Shown here piece by piece: positions 46,755 through 55,214 of a DNA stretch of 64,000 nucleotides; the stretch's first letter is position 1; each line of letters begins with the position of its first letter. Made by a program: the position numbers and the translations under genes. The stretch lies in NCBI RefSeq assembly GCF_024343675.1, contig NZ_RJUD01000002.1, positions 224,264 to 288,263 on the forward strand. The letters run 5' to 3'. Below the pieces are notes generated by a model. The model had not been told where the DNA came from, did no database searches, and was given only the letters and a program-made list of their open reading frames with translations. This DNA comes from Lacihabitans sp. CS3-21. GTDB taxonomy: Bacteria; Bacteroidota; Bacteroidia; Cytophagales; Spirosomataceae.

Positions 46755-47138
46755 ATGAGGATTGTTGCTATATTAATTTGTTTGATGGTAATGGGCTGTG
46801 AAGCTGAAAAAGTTAATTCGAGCATCGTTGGCAATTGGCAATGGGTGGTTTCTCAAGGTGGCATTGCTGGTTTGACAATCAAGCCATCTGAAACCGATCA
46901 ACGTCAAATGGTTTTTGATGCCAAAGGTAATTTTTCCTTGATTCAAACAGGTAAAACGACCATTTCAGCACGTTATGAGCTAAAAAATGCCAAGTCCATC
47001 ACTTCTACGGAGCTTGTACCCATGATTGTATTTCCGAACGAAGACGCTATGAACATGTCATATACCATTAAGAATGACAGCCTTTTCCTTTTTGACGAAG
47101 TATATGATGGTTTTGGCCACACATATGTGAGAAAGTAG
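46755..47138 (+). CDS. Lipocalin-like lipoprotein
   Basis: 127 residues from the ATG at 46755; an upstream non-ATG start adds seven. Lipoprotein signal with lipobox (MVMGC, Cys near 15). The mature part begins VGNWQWVVSQGGIAG and contains FDAKGNFSLIQTGK, a pattern of small Bacteroidota lipocalin-like proteins. Function unknown. Divergent from argE (92 bases) and 62 bases before the helicase gene, with which it may share a transcript. Confidence 0.7.
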   Translation: MRIVAILICLMVMGCEAEKVNSSIVGNWQWVVSQGGIAGLTIKPSETDQRQMVFDAKGNFSLIQTGKTTISARYELKNAKSITSTELVPMIVFPNEDAMNMSYTIKNDSLFLFDEVYDGFGHTYVRK

Positions 47139-47200
47139 GTTTTATATTGGTTGGCCGTTGGTTTGTTTCTTATTTTTGAGTAAACTTTTAAACCCAAAAA

Positions 47201-49657
47201 TTGAAAAAGAAGTCTACGTCAGCCAATGAGTCAGATTCTGAGAATAATTCAGAATTGCGTATTCCATACTACAAAAAACCTACTCGTTTGTCTGTTGACC
47301 AATGGCAATGGAGCCTACGCAAACAGTTTGGTGAAGAAAATCCTTTTGTGATTTCTAACATAGGTCAGCAACCTGTTTTCTCTGACTATTTGGTATATAA
47401 CCCACACACTATCAATAACTACAAAGTATCGATTAGAGATTTTGATTACAAGAGAAATTTCTGTAATTGTCTTGATTTTAAAACCAATCGACTAGGGATT
47501 TGTAAGCATATTGCGGCAACCATTAAGTTTATTGAGACAAATAATGACCTTTCTGAACTCCAGAACAAGGTATTCATTGGTACCTATTCGAGTATTTATT
47601 TAGATTATGTGGGTGGCCGACAGGTAAAACTTAAGATTGGTACCGATAATGCCTCCCAATATGAGGTTTTTAGAAAAAAATATTTCTCAGACAACTTCGA
47701 ACTTTTAGCCACGTCTTTTCCAATTTTCGAGAAAATTCTTCAAGAAGCAAAAGAGATAAATAGCTCTTTTAGATGTTATGATGATGCCTTGACTTATGTT
47801 ATAAAAATTAGGGAGAACATAACGAGAAGGATTAAATTGGGAGATTTTTTCAAGAAAAATTCGAAATTCTCTGACATAGATGGGGCTCTCAAAGTTCAGC
47901 TTTTCCCATTTCAGCAAGAAGGTGTAAAGTTTGCGGCAAGGGCTGGTAGAAGTCTTATGGCTGATGACATGGGCTTAGGTAAAACCATTCAGTCGATTGC
48001 TGTTGCCGAGATTTATAAAAAAGTCTTACAAACCAACAGTGTGCTTATTATTTGTCCAACTTCACTAAAATACCAATGGAAGTCCGAAATTGAGCGGTTT
48101 ACGCACAGTTCGGTACAAATAATTGAAGGCAGTAGCCATAAAAGAAGGGAGCAGTATTCCAATAATGGTGCTTATTATCAAATTGTTAGCTATAACTATA
48201 TAGCTCAAGATATAGATTTTATAAACGAAACGCTAGAAATTGATTTTGTAATTTTGGACGAAGCCCAAAGGATAAAAAACTGGAAAACCAAGGTTTCGAA
48301 AAGTGTAAAAAGACTCAATTCTAATTATACGGTGGTGTTAACCGGAACACCGCTTGAAAATAGACTGGAGGAGTTGTATTCCATCATGCAGTTTATCGAT
48401 GTTTATCAGCTCGGACCGCTTTATCAATTTGTAGAGAGGTATCAATTAAAAGATCCTGAAACCGGTAAAGTAATTGGTTATCAGCATTTGCACGAAATAA
48501 AATTGACGCTGGCAGATACACTTATTAGGCGAACCAAAGCCGAAGTGTTGAAGGAACTGCCCGAAAGAATGGATAAAAATCTATTTGTTCCGATGACTTT
48601 GGAACAAAGAGAAATTCATGATGAAATGCAAAGGTTGGTCAGTAAGTTAGTAAGCAAATGGCGGAAGTTTGGTTTCCTTAACGAGGTGGATAGGCAAAAG
48701 TTGATTTTGTCGCTGAGTAGAATGCGTATGGTGTGCGACAGTACTTTCATTATTGACCAAAGAACTCGTAAAGACACCAAGGTGGACGAACTCATGAATA
48801 TTGTAGAAGAATTTCTCGAAACCAATGACAGTAAGGTGGTTGTGTTTAGTCAATGGGAGCGAATGACACGCCTTATTGCGGCTGAATTTGACAAAAAAGG
48901 TATTGAATATGAATACTTACATGGCGGAATTCCAAGTCATAAAAGAGAAAAATTATTGACAAATTTTAAAGAAAAACCCAACTCTAGAATTTTTCTTTCA
49001 ACGGATACCGGTGGAGTAGGCCTCAATCTGCAGTCAGCCTCTTTGGTCATAAATTTGGATATCCCGTGGAATCCAGCTGTACTTGAGCAAAGAATTGGTC
49101 GTGTTTATAGATTAGGACAAAATCGAAATGTAACCGTTATAAATCTCGTTTCGACGGGTACGATAGAACACAAAATGTTGGATGTTTTGAAATTTAAATC
49201 TTCCATGGCAAGTGGTGTTTTGGATGGGGGAGAAGATACAATATTTCTTGATAATGATCAGTTTAAAGGATTTATGGAGTCTTTGGAGACTTTGACTGAT
49301 GAAATATCGACTGATATAGATTTTGAAATTGAATCTAATCTTGAATTCGAACTTCCGTCCGAATCAAAAGACATGGATGTTGAAAAAGTAGAAAATGGAC
49401 TTCTGGGCGATGATGATATTTTTGATGTCGAAGCGTCGGATAAATCTAATGACCTAGTAAATCAAGGGATTTCATTTCTTAGTAATTTGATGGAAACATT
49501 AAAGAATCCAAAGGCAACACAGGAACTTCTAGATAAAATCATTGAAAAAGATAAAAATGGCAAAGTTTTTTTGAAAATTCAGGTCGAAAATTCTGAGATA
49601 GTTGAAGATGGACTAAAAGTATTAGGTGGATTTTTGTCAAGTTTTATGAAGAAGTAA
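47201..49657 (+). CDS. SNF2-family helicase with SWIM zinc finger (818 aa)
   Basis: 818 residues. SWIM finger at Cys88, Cys90, Cys101, His103 (FCNCLDF...GICKHIA). The SNF2 lobe 1 has DDMGLGKT near 252-259 and the DEAQR box near 350; lobe 2 has FSQWERM, GVGLNLQSA and RIGRVYRLGQ. The C-terminal 150 residues are acidic with a helical tail. Start is the TTG at 47201: an in-frame TAA is four codons before it and the first ATG is inside the ATPase. Adjacent VapBC may be a coincidence. Compare the 1106-residue relative at 10979-14299. Confidence 0.9.
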   Translation: MKKKSTSANESDSENNSELRIPYYKKPTRLSVDQWQWSLRKQFGEENPFVISNIGQQPVFSDYLVYNPHTINNYKVSIRDFDYKRNFCNCLDFKTNRLGICKHIAATIKFIETNNDLSELQNKVFIGTYSSIYLDYVGGRQVKLKIGTDNASQYEVFRKKYFSDNFELLATSFPIFEKILQEAKEINSSFRCYDDALTYVIKIRENITRRIKLGDFFKKNSKFSDIDGALKVQLFPFQQEGVKFAARAGRSLMADDMGLGKTIQSIAVAEIYKKVLQTNSVLIICPTSLKYQWKSEIERFTHSSVQIIEGSSHKRREQYSNNGAYYQIVSYNYIAQDIDFINETLEIDFVILDEAQRIKNWKTKVSKSVKRLNSNYTVVLTGTPLENRLEELYSIMQFIDVYQLGPLYQFVERYQLKDPETGKVIGYQHLHEIKLTLADTLIRRTKAEVLKELPERMDKNLFVPMTLEQREIHDEMQRLVSKLVSKWRKFGFLNEVDRQKLILSLSRMRMVCDSTFIIDQRTRKDTKVDELMNIVEEFLETNDSKVVVFSQWERMTRLIAAEFDKKGIEYEYLHGGIPSHKREKLLTNFKEKPNSRIFLSTDTGGVGLNLQSASLVINLDIPWNPAVLEQRIGRVYRLGQNRNVTVINLVSTGTIEHKMLDVLKFKSSMASGVLDGGEDTIFLDNDQFKGFMESLETLTDEISTDIDFEIESNLEFELPSESKDMDVEKVENGLLGDDDIFDVEASDKSNDLVNQGISFLSNLMETLKNPKATQELLDKIIEKDKNGKVFLKIQVENSEIVEDGLKVLGGFLSSFMKK

Positions 49658-49743
49658 TTATTGATAATTGCCAAAATAACTTCGACTATTTTTTATTTGA
49701 ATTTCGTTTTGTGTATATTTTTTTCTATATTTGGTGTATAAAA

Positions 49744-49953
49744 ATGTTGCCGATGCGAACAAACATTGATTTAAGCGAAGAATTAATTCAAAATGCTTTA
49801 ATATTAAGCGGTTTGAAAACTAAAAAAGCTGTTGTTAATCAAGCTCTCAAAGAGTTTTTAGAAAGACAGGCTAAATTGCAAATATTAAAATTGCAAGGTG
49901 AACTGGTTTGGGAAGGGGATTTATCGAAATGGAGAACCACCAAATATGAGTGA
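49744..49953 (+). CDS. vapB: VapB-type antitoxin
   Basis: 69 residues from the ATG at 49744; an ATG at 49753 is also possible. An N-terminal ribbon-helix-helix-type DNA-binding part (MRTNIDLSEELIQNAL, then KTKKAVVNQALKEFLERQAK) and a C-terminal toxin-contact tail (ELVWEGDLSKWRTTKYE) as in the VapB/DUF2191 group. It overlaps the toxin start by eight bases. A TATATTTG box at 49726-49733 lies just upstream, but its partner -33 box is not well spaced. Autorepression by the VapBC complex is expected for this family. Confidence 0.88.
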   Translation: MLPMRTNIDLSEELIQNALILSGLKTKKAVVNQALKEFLERQAKLQILKLQGELVWEGDLSKWRTTKYE

Positions 49954-50356
49954 GCCTATTCTTTTTGACACTTCAGTTTGGATAGACTTTATCCAAAAAA
50001 GAGAAAATCCTCAAAGTAATTTATTAAAGGAATATCTACTAAAGAACAATCCGATTTGTCTTTGTCCACCTATTATTCAAGAAATTCTTCAAGGATTTAA
50101 AATGGAAGAACAGTTTGAAAAAATGAAATTTAGTTTATACCAGTTAATTCTTTTAGAATGCTCACACTATTTTGGTAACGTAAGTGCAGCAACGCTTTAC
50201 TACAAATTAAGAAAAATGGGTATTAGCATTAAAAAACCTAATGATTGTCTTATTGCTTGGTATGCAATTCAAAACAGAGTAAAATTGTGTCACAACGATT
50301 TGGATTTTGATCTAATCGCCAAGGGTTCTGATCTTCAGATAGTGAGTTTTGAGTAA
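49946..50356 (+). CDS. vapC: PIN-domain toxin VapC
   Basis: 136 residues from the ATG at 49946, which overlaps the antitoxin stop (ATGAGTGA) and gives translational coupling. PIN-domain acidic residues are visible: Asp8 in FDTSVWIDF, Glu in IQEILQGF, Asp in PNDCLIAWYA and Asp in HNDLDFDLI. VapC is a Mg2+-dependent RNase that typically cuts tRNA or 23S rRNA. The pair is complete and seems functional. Confidence 0.9.
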   Translation: MSEPILFDTSVWIDFIQKRENPQSNLLKEYLLKNNPICLCPPIIQEILQGFKMEEQFEKMKFSLYQLILLECSHYFGNVSAATLYYKLRKMGISIKKPNDCLIAWYAIQNRVKLCHNDLDFDLIAKGSDLQIVSFE

Positions 50357-50408
50357 AAAAGTTAATCTTGTTTAGAATCACTGAGGGGTCAAAAATGTCT
50401 TTCGTTTA

Positions 50409-51041
50409 CTATTTTACCACCAGAAACACCGCAACAAAATGAAAAATAGCAGCAAAAAGCACAAATAGATGCCAAATGAAGTGGTTGTATGGTATGTTTT
50501 GATTTTGATAGAACACTACTCCCACCAAATAACTCAATCCACCCGCTACTAAAAAATAGAATGGAACATCCGGTATTCTTCCCCAAAAACCTCTGTCGAA
50601 GAAGAAAATCATGCAACCTATAAAGATGTAAATCAAACTAGAAAGGAGCCTAAATCTTCCTGTGTAAAATACTTTTTTGATGATTCCAAAAGCTATGAGA
50701 GACCATTGAACTATTAAAAATAGCCGAGCCGTCGCAGTATCTGTAAATAGTATTATGAAGGGAATGTAAGTGCCACCAATCAAAAAGAAAATGCTGATGT
50801 GATCTAAAACCCGAAGTGCTCTTTTGGCCACTGGATTAAAAACAGCATGATATAAAGTAGAAAAACTAAAAACCATAAACAAACCTAAAGTGTAGGCCGC
50901 AGTACCCAATCCCAAGTTCGTAACTCCTTTATTGTGAGCCATCGTAACCAGCAGCGGGCCAAATGCAAAGGTTAAAATAACTCCAATTCCGTGAGAAAGA
51001 GCGTTGGCTATTTCGGTTTTTAAAAGTCTGTCGTTTTCCAA
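50409..51041 (-). CDS. Hemolysin III/PAQR-family membrane protein
   Basis: 210 residues with about seven helices. Family marks: EIANALSHGIGVI at the start, STLYHAV near 62-68 (Ser-x3-His), DHISIFFLIGGTYIP in the middle and HFIWHLFVLFAAIFHF at the end; the His/Asp set could bind Zn2+ as in PAQR hydrolases. True haemolytic activity is not implied. Start is a TTG at 51041, four bases after the argB stop; an in-frame stop precedes it. Cotranscribed with argB. Confidence 0.88.
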   Translation of the reverse strand: MENDRLLKTEIANALSHGIGVILTFAFGPLLVTMAHNKGVTNLGLGTAAYTLGLFMVFSFSTLYHAVFNPVAKRALRVLDHISIFFLIGGTYIPFIILFTDTATARLFLIVQWSLIAFGIIKKVFYTGRFRLLSSLIYIFIGCMIFFFDRGFWGRIPDVPFYFLVAGGLSYLVGVVFYQNQNIPYNHFIWHLFVLFAAIFHFVAVFLVVK

Positions 51042-51044
51042 GTT

Positions 51045-51824
51045 TTATAAGGTTATTTTAGTTCCTGCATTACCTTTTTCTAAGGCCATTTGCAATTGAT
51101 CTGCATGGCAAATAGTTACCTGACTTACACCGCTTCTCAGTGCCGCAAAAGCATTATCAAGTTTTGGTATCATACCTTCATAAATAACACCTTGCCTTTT
51201 GAAAGATTCATAATTTTCGGGATTTAATTCACTTATCACCGAATCTTCATTTTCTGGGTCAGATAAAACCCCTTTTTTCTCAAAACAATAAACCAGATTT
51301 GTAGGAAATAAGGAAGACAAACCTGTGGCCACTGCGGAAGCCTGTGTGTCAGCGTTGGTGTTGAGCATATTGCCGTTCATATCAAAGGTAAGCGGAGCAA
51401 AAACAGGTACTATTTCAGCATCTAAAAGTGACTTAATAAAAAGAGAATTAACCTCCAAAATATCACCTACAAAACCATAATCGATGGTCTTTAAGGGCCG
51501 TTTTTGAGCTAAAATCGATTTTCCATCAGCACCAGTTAGGCCAATGGCATTGCAATTGTTGGCTTGAAGGCGAGCTACTATTTGTTTGTTAACTAAACCG
51601 CCATATACCATCGTCACCACATCTCTCATGGCTTCGTCGGTTATCCGGCGGCCTTCCACCATTTTGGTTTCTATGCCTAAGTCTTTGGCTATTTTTGTAG
51701 CTATTTTTCCACCTCCATGAATCAGTATTTTAGGACCTTTTATTTTCGAGAATTCGCCTAAAAATGACTTCAACTTTTCAGGATTGTCAATTACATTTCC
51801 CCCAATTTTTACGATGTTTACCAA
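51045..51824 (-). CDS. argB: Acetylglutamate kinase (or succinylglutamate kinase)
   Basis: 259 residues. Amino acid kinase fold: MVNIVKIGGNVID at the N-terminus, LIHGGGKIATKI near 34-45 (phosphate-binding Gly run), and VEGRRITDEAMRDVVTMVYGG near 57-77 (acyl-glutamate binding). It phosphorylates acylated glutamate in arginine synthesis. Bacteroidota may use the N-succinyl series; sequence alone does not settle this. The start is TTG 51824, with an in-frame stop upstream and no ATG before VNIVK. Confidence 0.93.
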   Translation of the reverse strand: MVNIVKIGGNVIDNPEKLKSFLGEFSKIKGPKILIHGGGKIATKIAKDLGIETKMVEGRRITDEAMRDVVTMVYGGLVNKQIVARLQANNCNAIGLTGADGKSILAQKRPLKTIDYGFVGDILEVNSLFIKSLLDAEIVPVFAPLTFDMNGNMLNTNADTQASAVATGLSSLFPTNLVYCFEKKGVLSDPENEDSVISELNPENYESFKRQGVIYEGMIPKLDNAFAALRSGVSQVTICHADQLQMALEKGNAGTKITL

Positions 51825-51872
51825 AACTTTCTTTTTTCTTGCAAAATTGGCTAATTAATCCAAAAATCAAAT

Positions 51873-53237
51873 TCAATTTTCATTAAAAGAATTGGTTATG
51901 GCTTTTCTAAGAGCTTGATGCGGGCGTAATCCGTTCGTTTTGTATGTTCTTGGTGTTCTATCGTTTGATTCCTCTCTGCTTTGTTTTATTTTTTCCAAAA
52001 TATGTTTCCTGTAACTTTCCAAGTCTTCAGCGGAAAGATTATCGCGGTTGGTGTTGCCACTTTCATAACCTTCGTTGTAGGTACTTACGCGTGCCGATTC
52101 TATAGCCAATTTGATTTTTTCATTTATAGCCAAAAGATCGTTCTCAAGTTTGTCTTTTTTATTGTTAAGTTCTTCTAAATTAGGCAGTAACTCTAGTTTT
52201 TGATCTGCTAAATCCAACAATGATTTACCCTTAAACCATGGTTTTTTTATTTCGTTCAAAGCCTTGGTTTTCTTTCTAATTTGTCGATTCGCACTGTTTA
52301 TTACTGGATTGTACTGCAACCAGCGTTTCCAATAAACTTGCAAAACTGGAAAGGCAATTCCTAAACAAATGGCTCCCGCTATGGCGAACAAAACTCCACT
52401 CAAAACAAATGACAATAAAGCCCAAGGACTGTTCACCAATTGCTGATTCAAAGCATCATATTCTCTGAGTTTTTGTTCTATTTTTTGTGTTAACAATGGA
52501 TTTTCAACTGTTTGTCCTCCCGAAATCAATGGTGTAGCTTCAAGTTGAAGTGATTTTATTTCCCGGTTTATTGCCTCCTTTAGTTTATCAGTTTTGTAGG
52601 CTTCGTATCTAAACCATCCCAAAATAGACAGTGTTCCTATGGATATTATTACCAAAATAAGTTGAAAATAGCTGTGTGCTTTTTTCGAAGAAGTATTAAC
52701 TTGTGTAAGGTAAGGCTGCTCTATAAGTCGCTCATAGGCAGGTTTTAATAATATAGAAACTCCGGCCAAACCAAATGCGAATGCCCAGGCCTCGAAAGTA
52801 TTTCGGATATTAAGGGCATAGGCTACAATTTCGTGGGAGATAATTAAATCACCGAATATGAAGGTGATACCAGCCGCCAAATAAATGATACCAGCCAACA
52901 TTGGATAAGGTGACTGGTTTTGCTTTTTGAGTTCTTTTATTTCAGCTATTCTGTTCTTTTTTTCTGCAATTTCATTCTCAAGCTGAGCGGTCAAATGGTT
53001 TTGCTCTTCATATTCTATCAAGATTTCTTGCTTTTGTTTCAAGATTTCTAATTTTTCCAACCTTGAGTTTTCGAGCGAAAGTTTGGTTTCATCTAAATCC
53101 TGGGTAATAATCTCTTTATTGCCCAATAACCAATCAAGGCTTACTTCGCTGGACAAATAACCCTCATAATTGGCTCTTTCTACGTTATCTATGCCATTTT
53201 CAAACCCTTTTTCAAAATCCTCGCCGTTTGGTTTCAT
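51873..53237 (-). CDS. Unknown coiled-coil membrane protein A (454 aa)
   Basis: 454 residues. Layout: a short N-terminal domain (SLDWLLGNKEII near 32-43), a coiled coil (about 45-105), two or three membrane helices (about 112-165), a helix near 192-208, a short charged loop, another hydrophobic block (about 270-300), a second long coiled coil (about 315-385) and a basic C-terminal tail (LRPHQALRKAI). No known domain recognised. Its start overlaps the stop of the next gene upstream on the same strand by four bases, so the two are a tightly coupled pair with the same coil/membrane/coil plan. Confidence 0.75.
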   Translation of the reverse strand: MKPNGEDFEKGFENGIDNVERANYEGYLSSEVSLDWLLGNKEIITQDLDETKLSLENSRLEKLEILKQKQEILIEYEEQNHLTAQLENEIAEKKNRIAEIKELKKQNQSPYPMLAGIIYLAAGITFIFGDLIISHEIVAYALNIRNTFEAWAFAFGLAGVSILLKPAYERLIEQPYLTQVNTSSKKAHSYFQLILVIISIGTLSILGWFRYEAYKTDKLKEAINREIKSLQLEATPLISGGQTVENPLLTQKIEQKLREYDALNQQLVNSPWALLSFVLSGVLFAIAGAICLGIAFPVLQVYWKRWLQYNPVINSANRQIRKKTKALNEIKKPWFKGKSLLDLADQKLELLPNLEELNNKKDKLENDLLAINEKIKLAIESARVSTYNEGYESGNTNRDNLSAEDLESYRKHILEKIKQSREESNDRTPRTYKTNGLRPHQALRKAITNSFNEN

Positions 53238-54292
53238 TCTCCTAATATATTTTTGATTTGACTGCTATTCAATTTCTGTTTGTAGTTTTTGGCCAGATTA
53301 TACTCGCTCAAAAACACATTGGTGATGGCTTCCTTTTCGGCATTTATTTTTGCCATTTGAGCCTCTATTTCGTTTAAATCAGGCAAAATCTTCCATTTTT
53401 CTATTCTGATTTTTTCTATTTCGTGGTTTATTTCATCCTTCTGCAATTGCCAATCAGTGTTTACTTTTTTCTTGTCACTTTTAATGTTCAGGTTTTGATG
53501 CAAAGCCCTTAGGTCATATTTGAGCCTAGCGATGCTGCCCAAAAGAATTTTGCCTGAAATCATAAATGCAAAAAAAGTAAAAAGTAGAAATGCCAAAGAT
53601 TTGTATAATGGCATGGCTTCATAAACTTGTACAAACACAAAAATGGAGGCTGCTAATGGCATTCCGAATTCTTCCAAAAGTTTTTTCCAAGTCAATTTTT
53701 CCTCATTATGGATTACGGCTGTAGGATTGTAAAGACTAAACATACCTGTCAGAAATACTCCCCAAGCTATCCATTGGTGATTTTCAGGGAAAGAATTTTT
53801 AAGGCCTTCGTCTATCAAAAAATAGTTACCAGCACACATACCGATAGATAAAAGTAATCCTACAGAAACTCTGAAAAGATTTTCTTCTTTGGATTCCTGT
53901 TCGTTGGCTATTTTTGATTTTTGATCTATCGCCTGAATTTCCTCATTTTGTTTTTCAATGAAAAGATTTAACTCGCCAATTCTTTCCGAAAGCTCATCAC
54001 GTTTTTGTTTCAAACCAGAGGCTTTTTTCTGAAAAATAGAATCAATTATCTTGAGTTTTTCTTCAGGTTTGGTTTCAGAAAGTCCAAAAATGACGCCTTC
54101 GTCTCTCAGGGCGTCCTCATTGCTTAACCAATAGGGATACGCTTCTTCATCGTTTATCAACTCTTGGATATTTTGTTTGGGGAAAGCCACCAATTCGGCA
54201 TTAATGATGTCTGAGCCAGGCATCTCAATTATTTCTGAATTTTCGGACTTATTTTTTGAAAATAAGTTTTTTAACCAATCTACTAAAGACAT
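53234..54292 (-). CDS. Unknown coiled-coil membrane protein B (352 aa)
   Basis: 352 residues from the ATG at 54292; the longer ORF to 54379 adds non-signal residues. It starts SLVDWLKNLFSKN, then an acidic stretch, a coiled coil (about 80-130), two or three membrane segments (about 140-240) and a second coiled coil (about 255-325). It shares the WL...DE...coil-membrane-coil plan with protein A and overlaps its start by four bases. Family not recognised. It may scaffold an inner-membrane complex; that is only inference. Confidence 0.72.
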   Translation of the reverse strand: MSLVDWLKNLFSKNKSENSEIIEMPGSDIINAELVAFPKQNIQELINDEEAYPYWLSNEDALRDEGVIFGLSETKPEEKLKIIDSIFQKKASGLKQKRDELSERIGELNLFIEKQNEEIQAIDQKSKIANEQESKEENLFRVSVGLLLSIGMCAGNYFLIDEGLKNSFPENHQWIAWGVFLTGMFSLYNPTAVIHNEEKLTWKKLLEEFGMPLAASIFVFVQVYEAMPLYKSLAFLLFTFFAFMISGKILLGSIARLKYDLRALHQNLNIKSDKKKVNTDWQLQKDEINHEIEKIRIEKWKILPDLNEIEAQMAKINAEKEAITNVFLSEYNLAKNYKQKLNSSQIKNILGE

Positions 54293-54450
54293 TATTTTAG
54301 AATTATTTGGGAACACATATAACACAAATCTTCCTAAAAAATTATGGCTCTTACAATATATTTGTGACGAAAGGTGCAATAAATGATTTAAAATTCAAGG
54401 ATTTGCCCGATGCGATGTGTTATTTTTGTTTTTCAATAGAGATATATTAT

Positions 54451-55212
54451 ATGCATTTGTTTTCGAGAAAAGTAGGAGAGGGGCAGCCTTTTGTTGTGTT
54501 GCATGGTGTTTTTGGTTCTTCAGACAATCTTTTTACTGTTTGTAAAAAAATAGCAGAATCTGGTTTTGAAGTTCATATTTTAGATGCCAGGAATCATGGA
54601 CAATCGCCACGAAATGAGGTGTTTAACTATGAAGTGATGGCCTCTGATTTGAATGCGTATTTGAATGAAAATAATATTCAAAATCCAATCATCATGGGGC
54701 ATTCCATGGGCGGAAAAACGGTCATGACTTTTGCTCAAACCTATACCAATTTCTCCAAATTAATAATCGTAGATATCGCCCCAAGGTTTTATCCAACCCA
54801 CCACGACCACATTTTGGCTGGTCTGGCGGCCATTGATTTAAGTAAAATTAACAGTAGAAAAGATGCCGAAGATATTTTCTCCAACTACGTCTCTGACTTT
54901 GGGGAAAAGCAATTTATTCTAAAAAACCTTTACAGAACAGAAGAGAGTGGTTTTGATTGGAGAATTAACATCCCAGTAATAAGTAGAGAGATTTATCAAA
55001 TTGGTGGTGAGATAGTTTTAGATAAAAAAGTGGAAAAACCAACTTTGCTAATTAGAGGTTCGGATTCAAGTTATGTAACTGATGCTGATTTTGAGGATTT
55101 TAAATCGTCTTTTGTGAATGCTGAATTATTAACTATCGAAGGAGCAAATCATTGGGTACATGCAACGAAGCCTATTGAGTTTGTAGAAGCCATTTTGGAG
55201 TTTTCGGCTTGA
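54451..55212 (+). CDS. Alpha/beta hydrolase, YbfF-like esterase
   Basis: 253 residues from the ATG at 54451; the long upstream extension is not conserved-looking. HGVFGSSDN gives the oxyanion hole, GHSMGGK near 90-96 the nucleophile elbow, LLIRGSDS the late Asp region and ANHWVHATKP the catalytic His. YbfF-type enzymes are cytoplasmic short-acyl esterases. Its 5' end region overlaps the divergent coiled-coil gene's upstream region. Physiological substrate unknown. Confidence 0.88.
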   Translation: MHLFSRKVGEGQPFVVLHGVFGSSDNLFTVCKKIAESGFEVHILDARNHGQSPRNEVFNYEVMASDLNAYLNENNIQNPIIMGHSMGGKTVMTFAQTYTNFSKLIIVDIAPRFYPTHHDHILAGLAAIDLSKINSRKDAEDIFSNYVSDFGEKQFILKNLYRTEESGFDWRINIPVISREIYQIGGEIVLDKKVEKPTLLIRGSDSSYVTDADFEDFKSSFVNAELLTIEGANHWVHATKPIEFVEAILEFSA

Positions 55213-55214
55213 AA

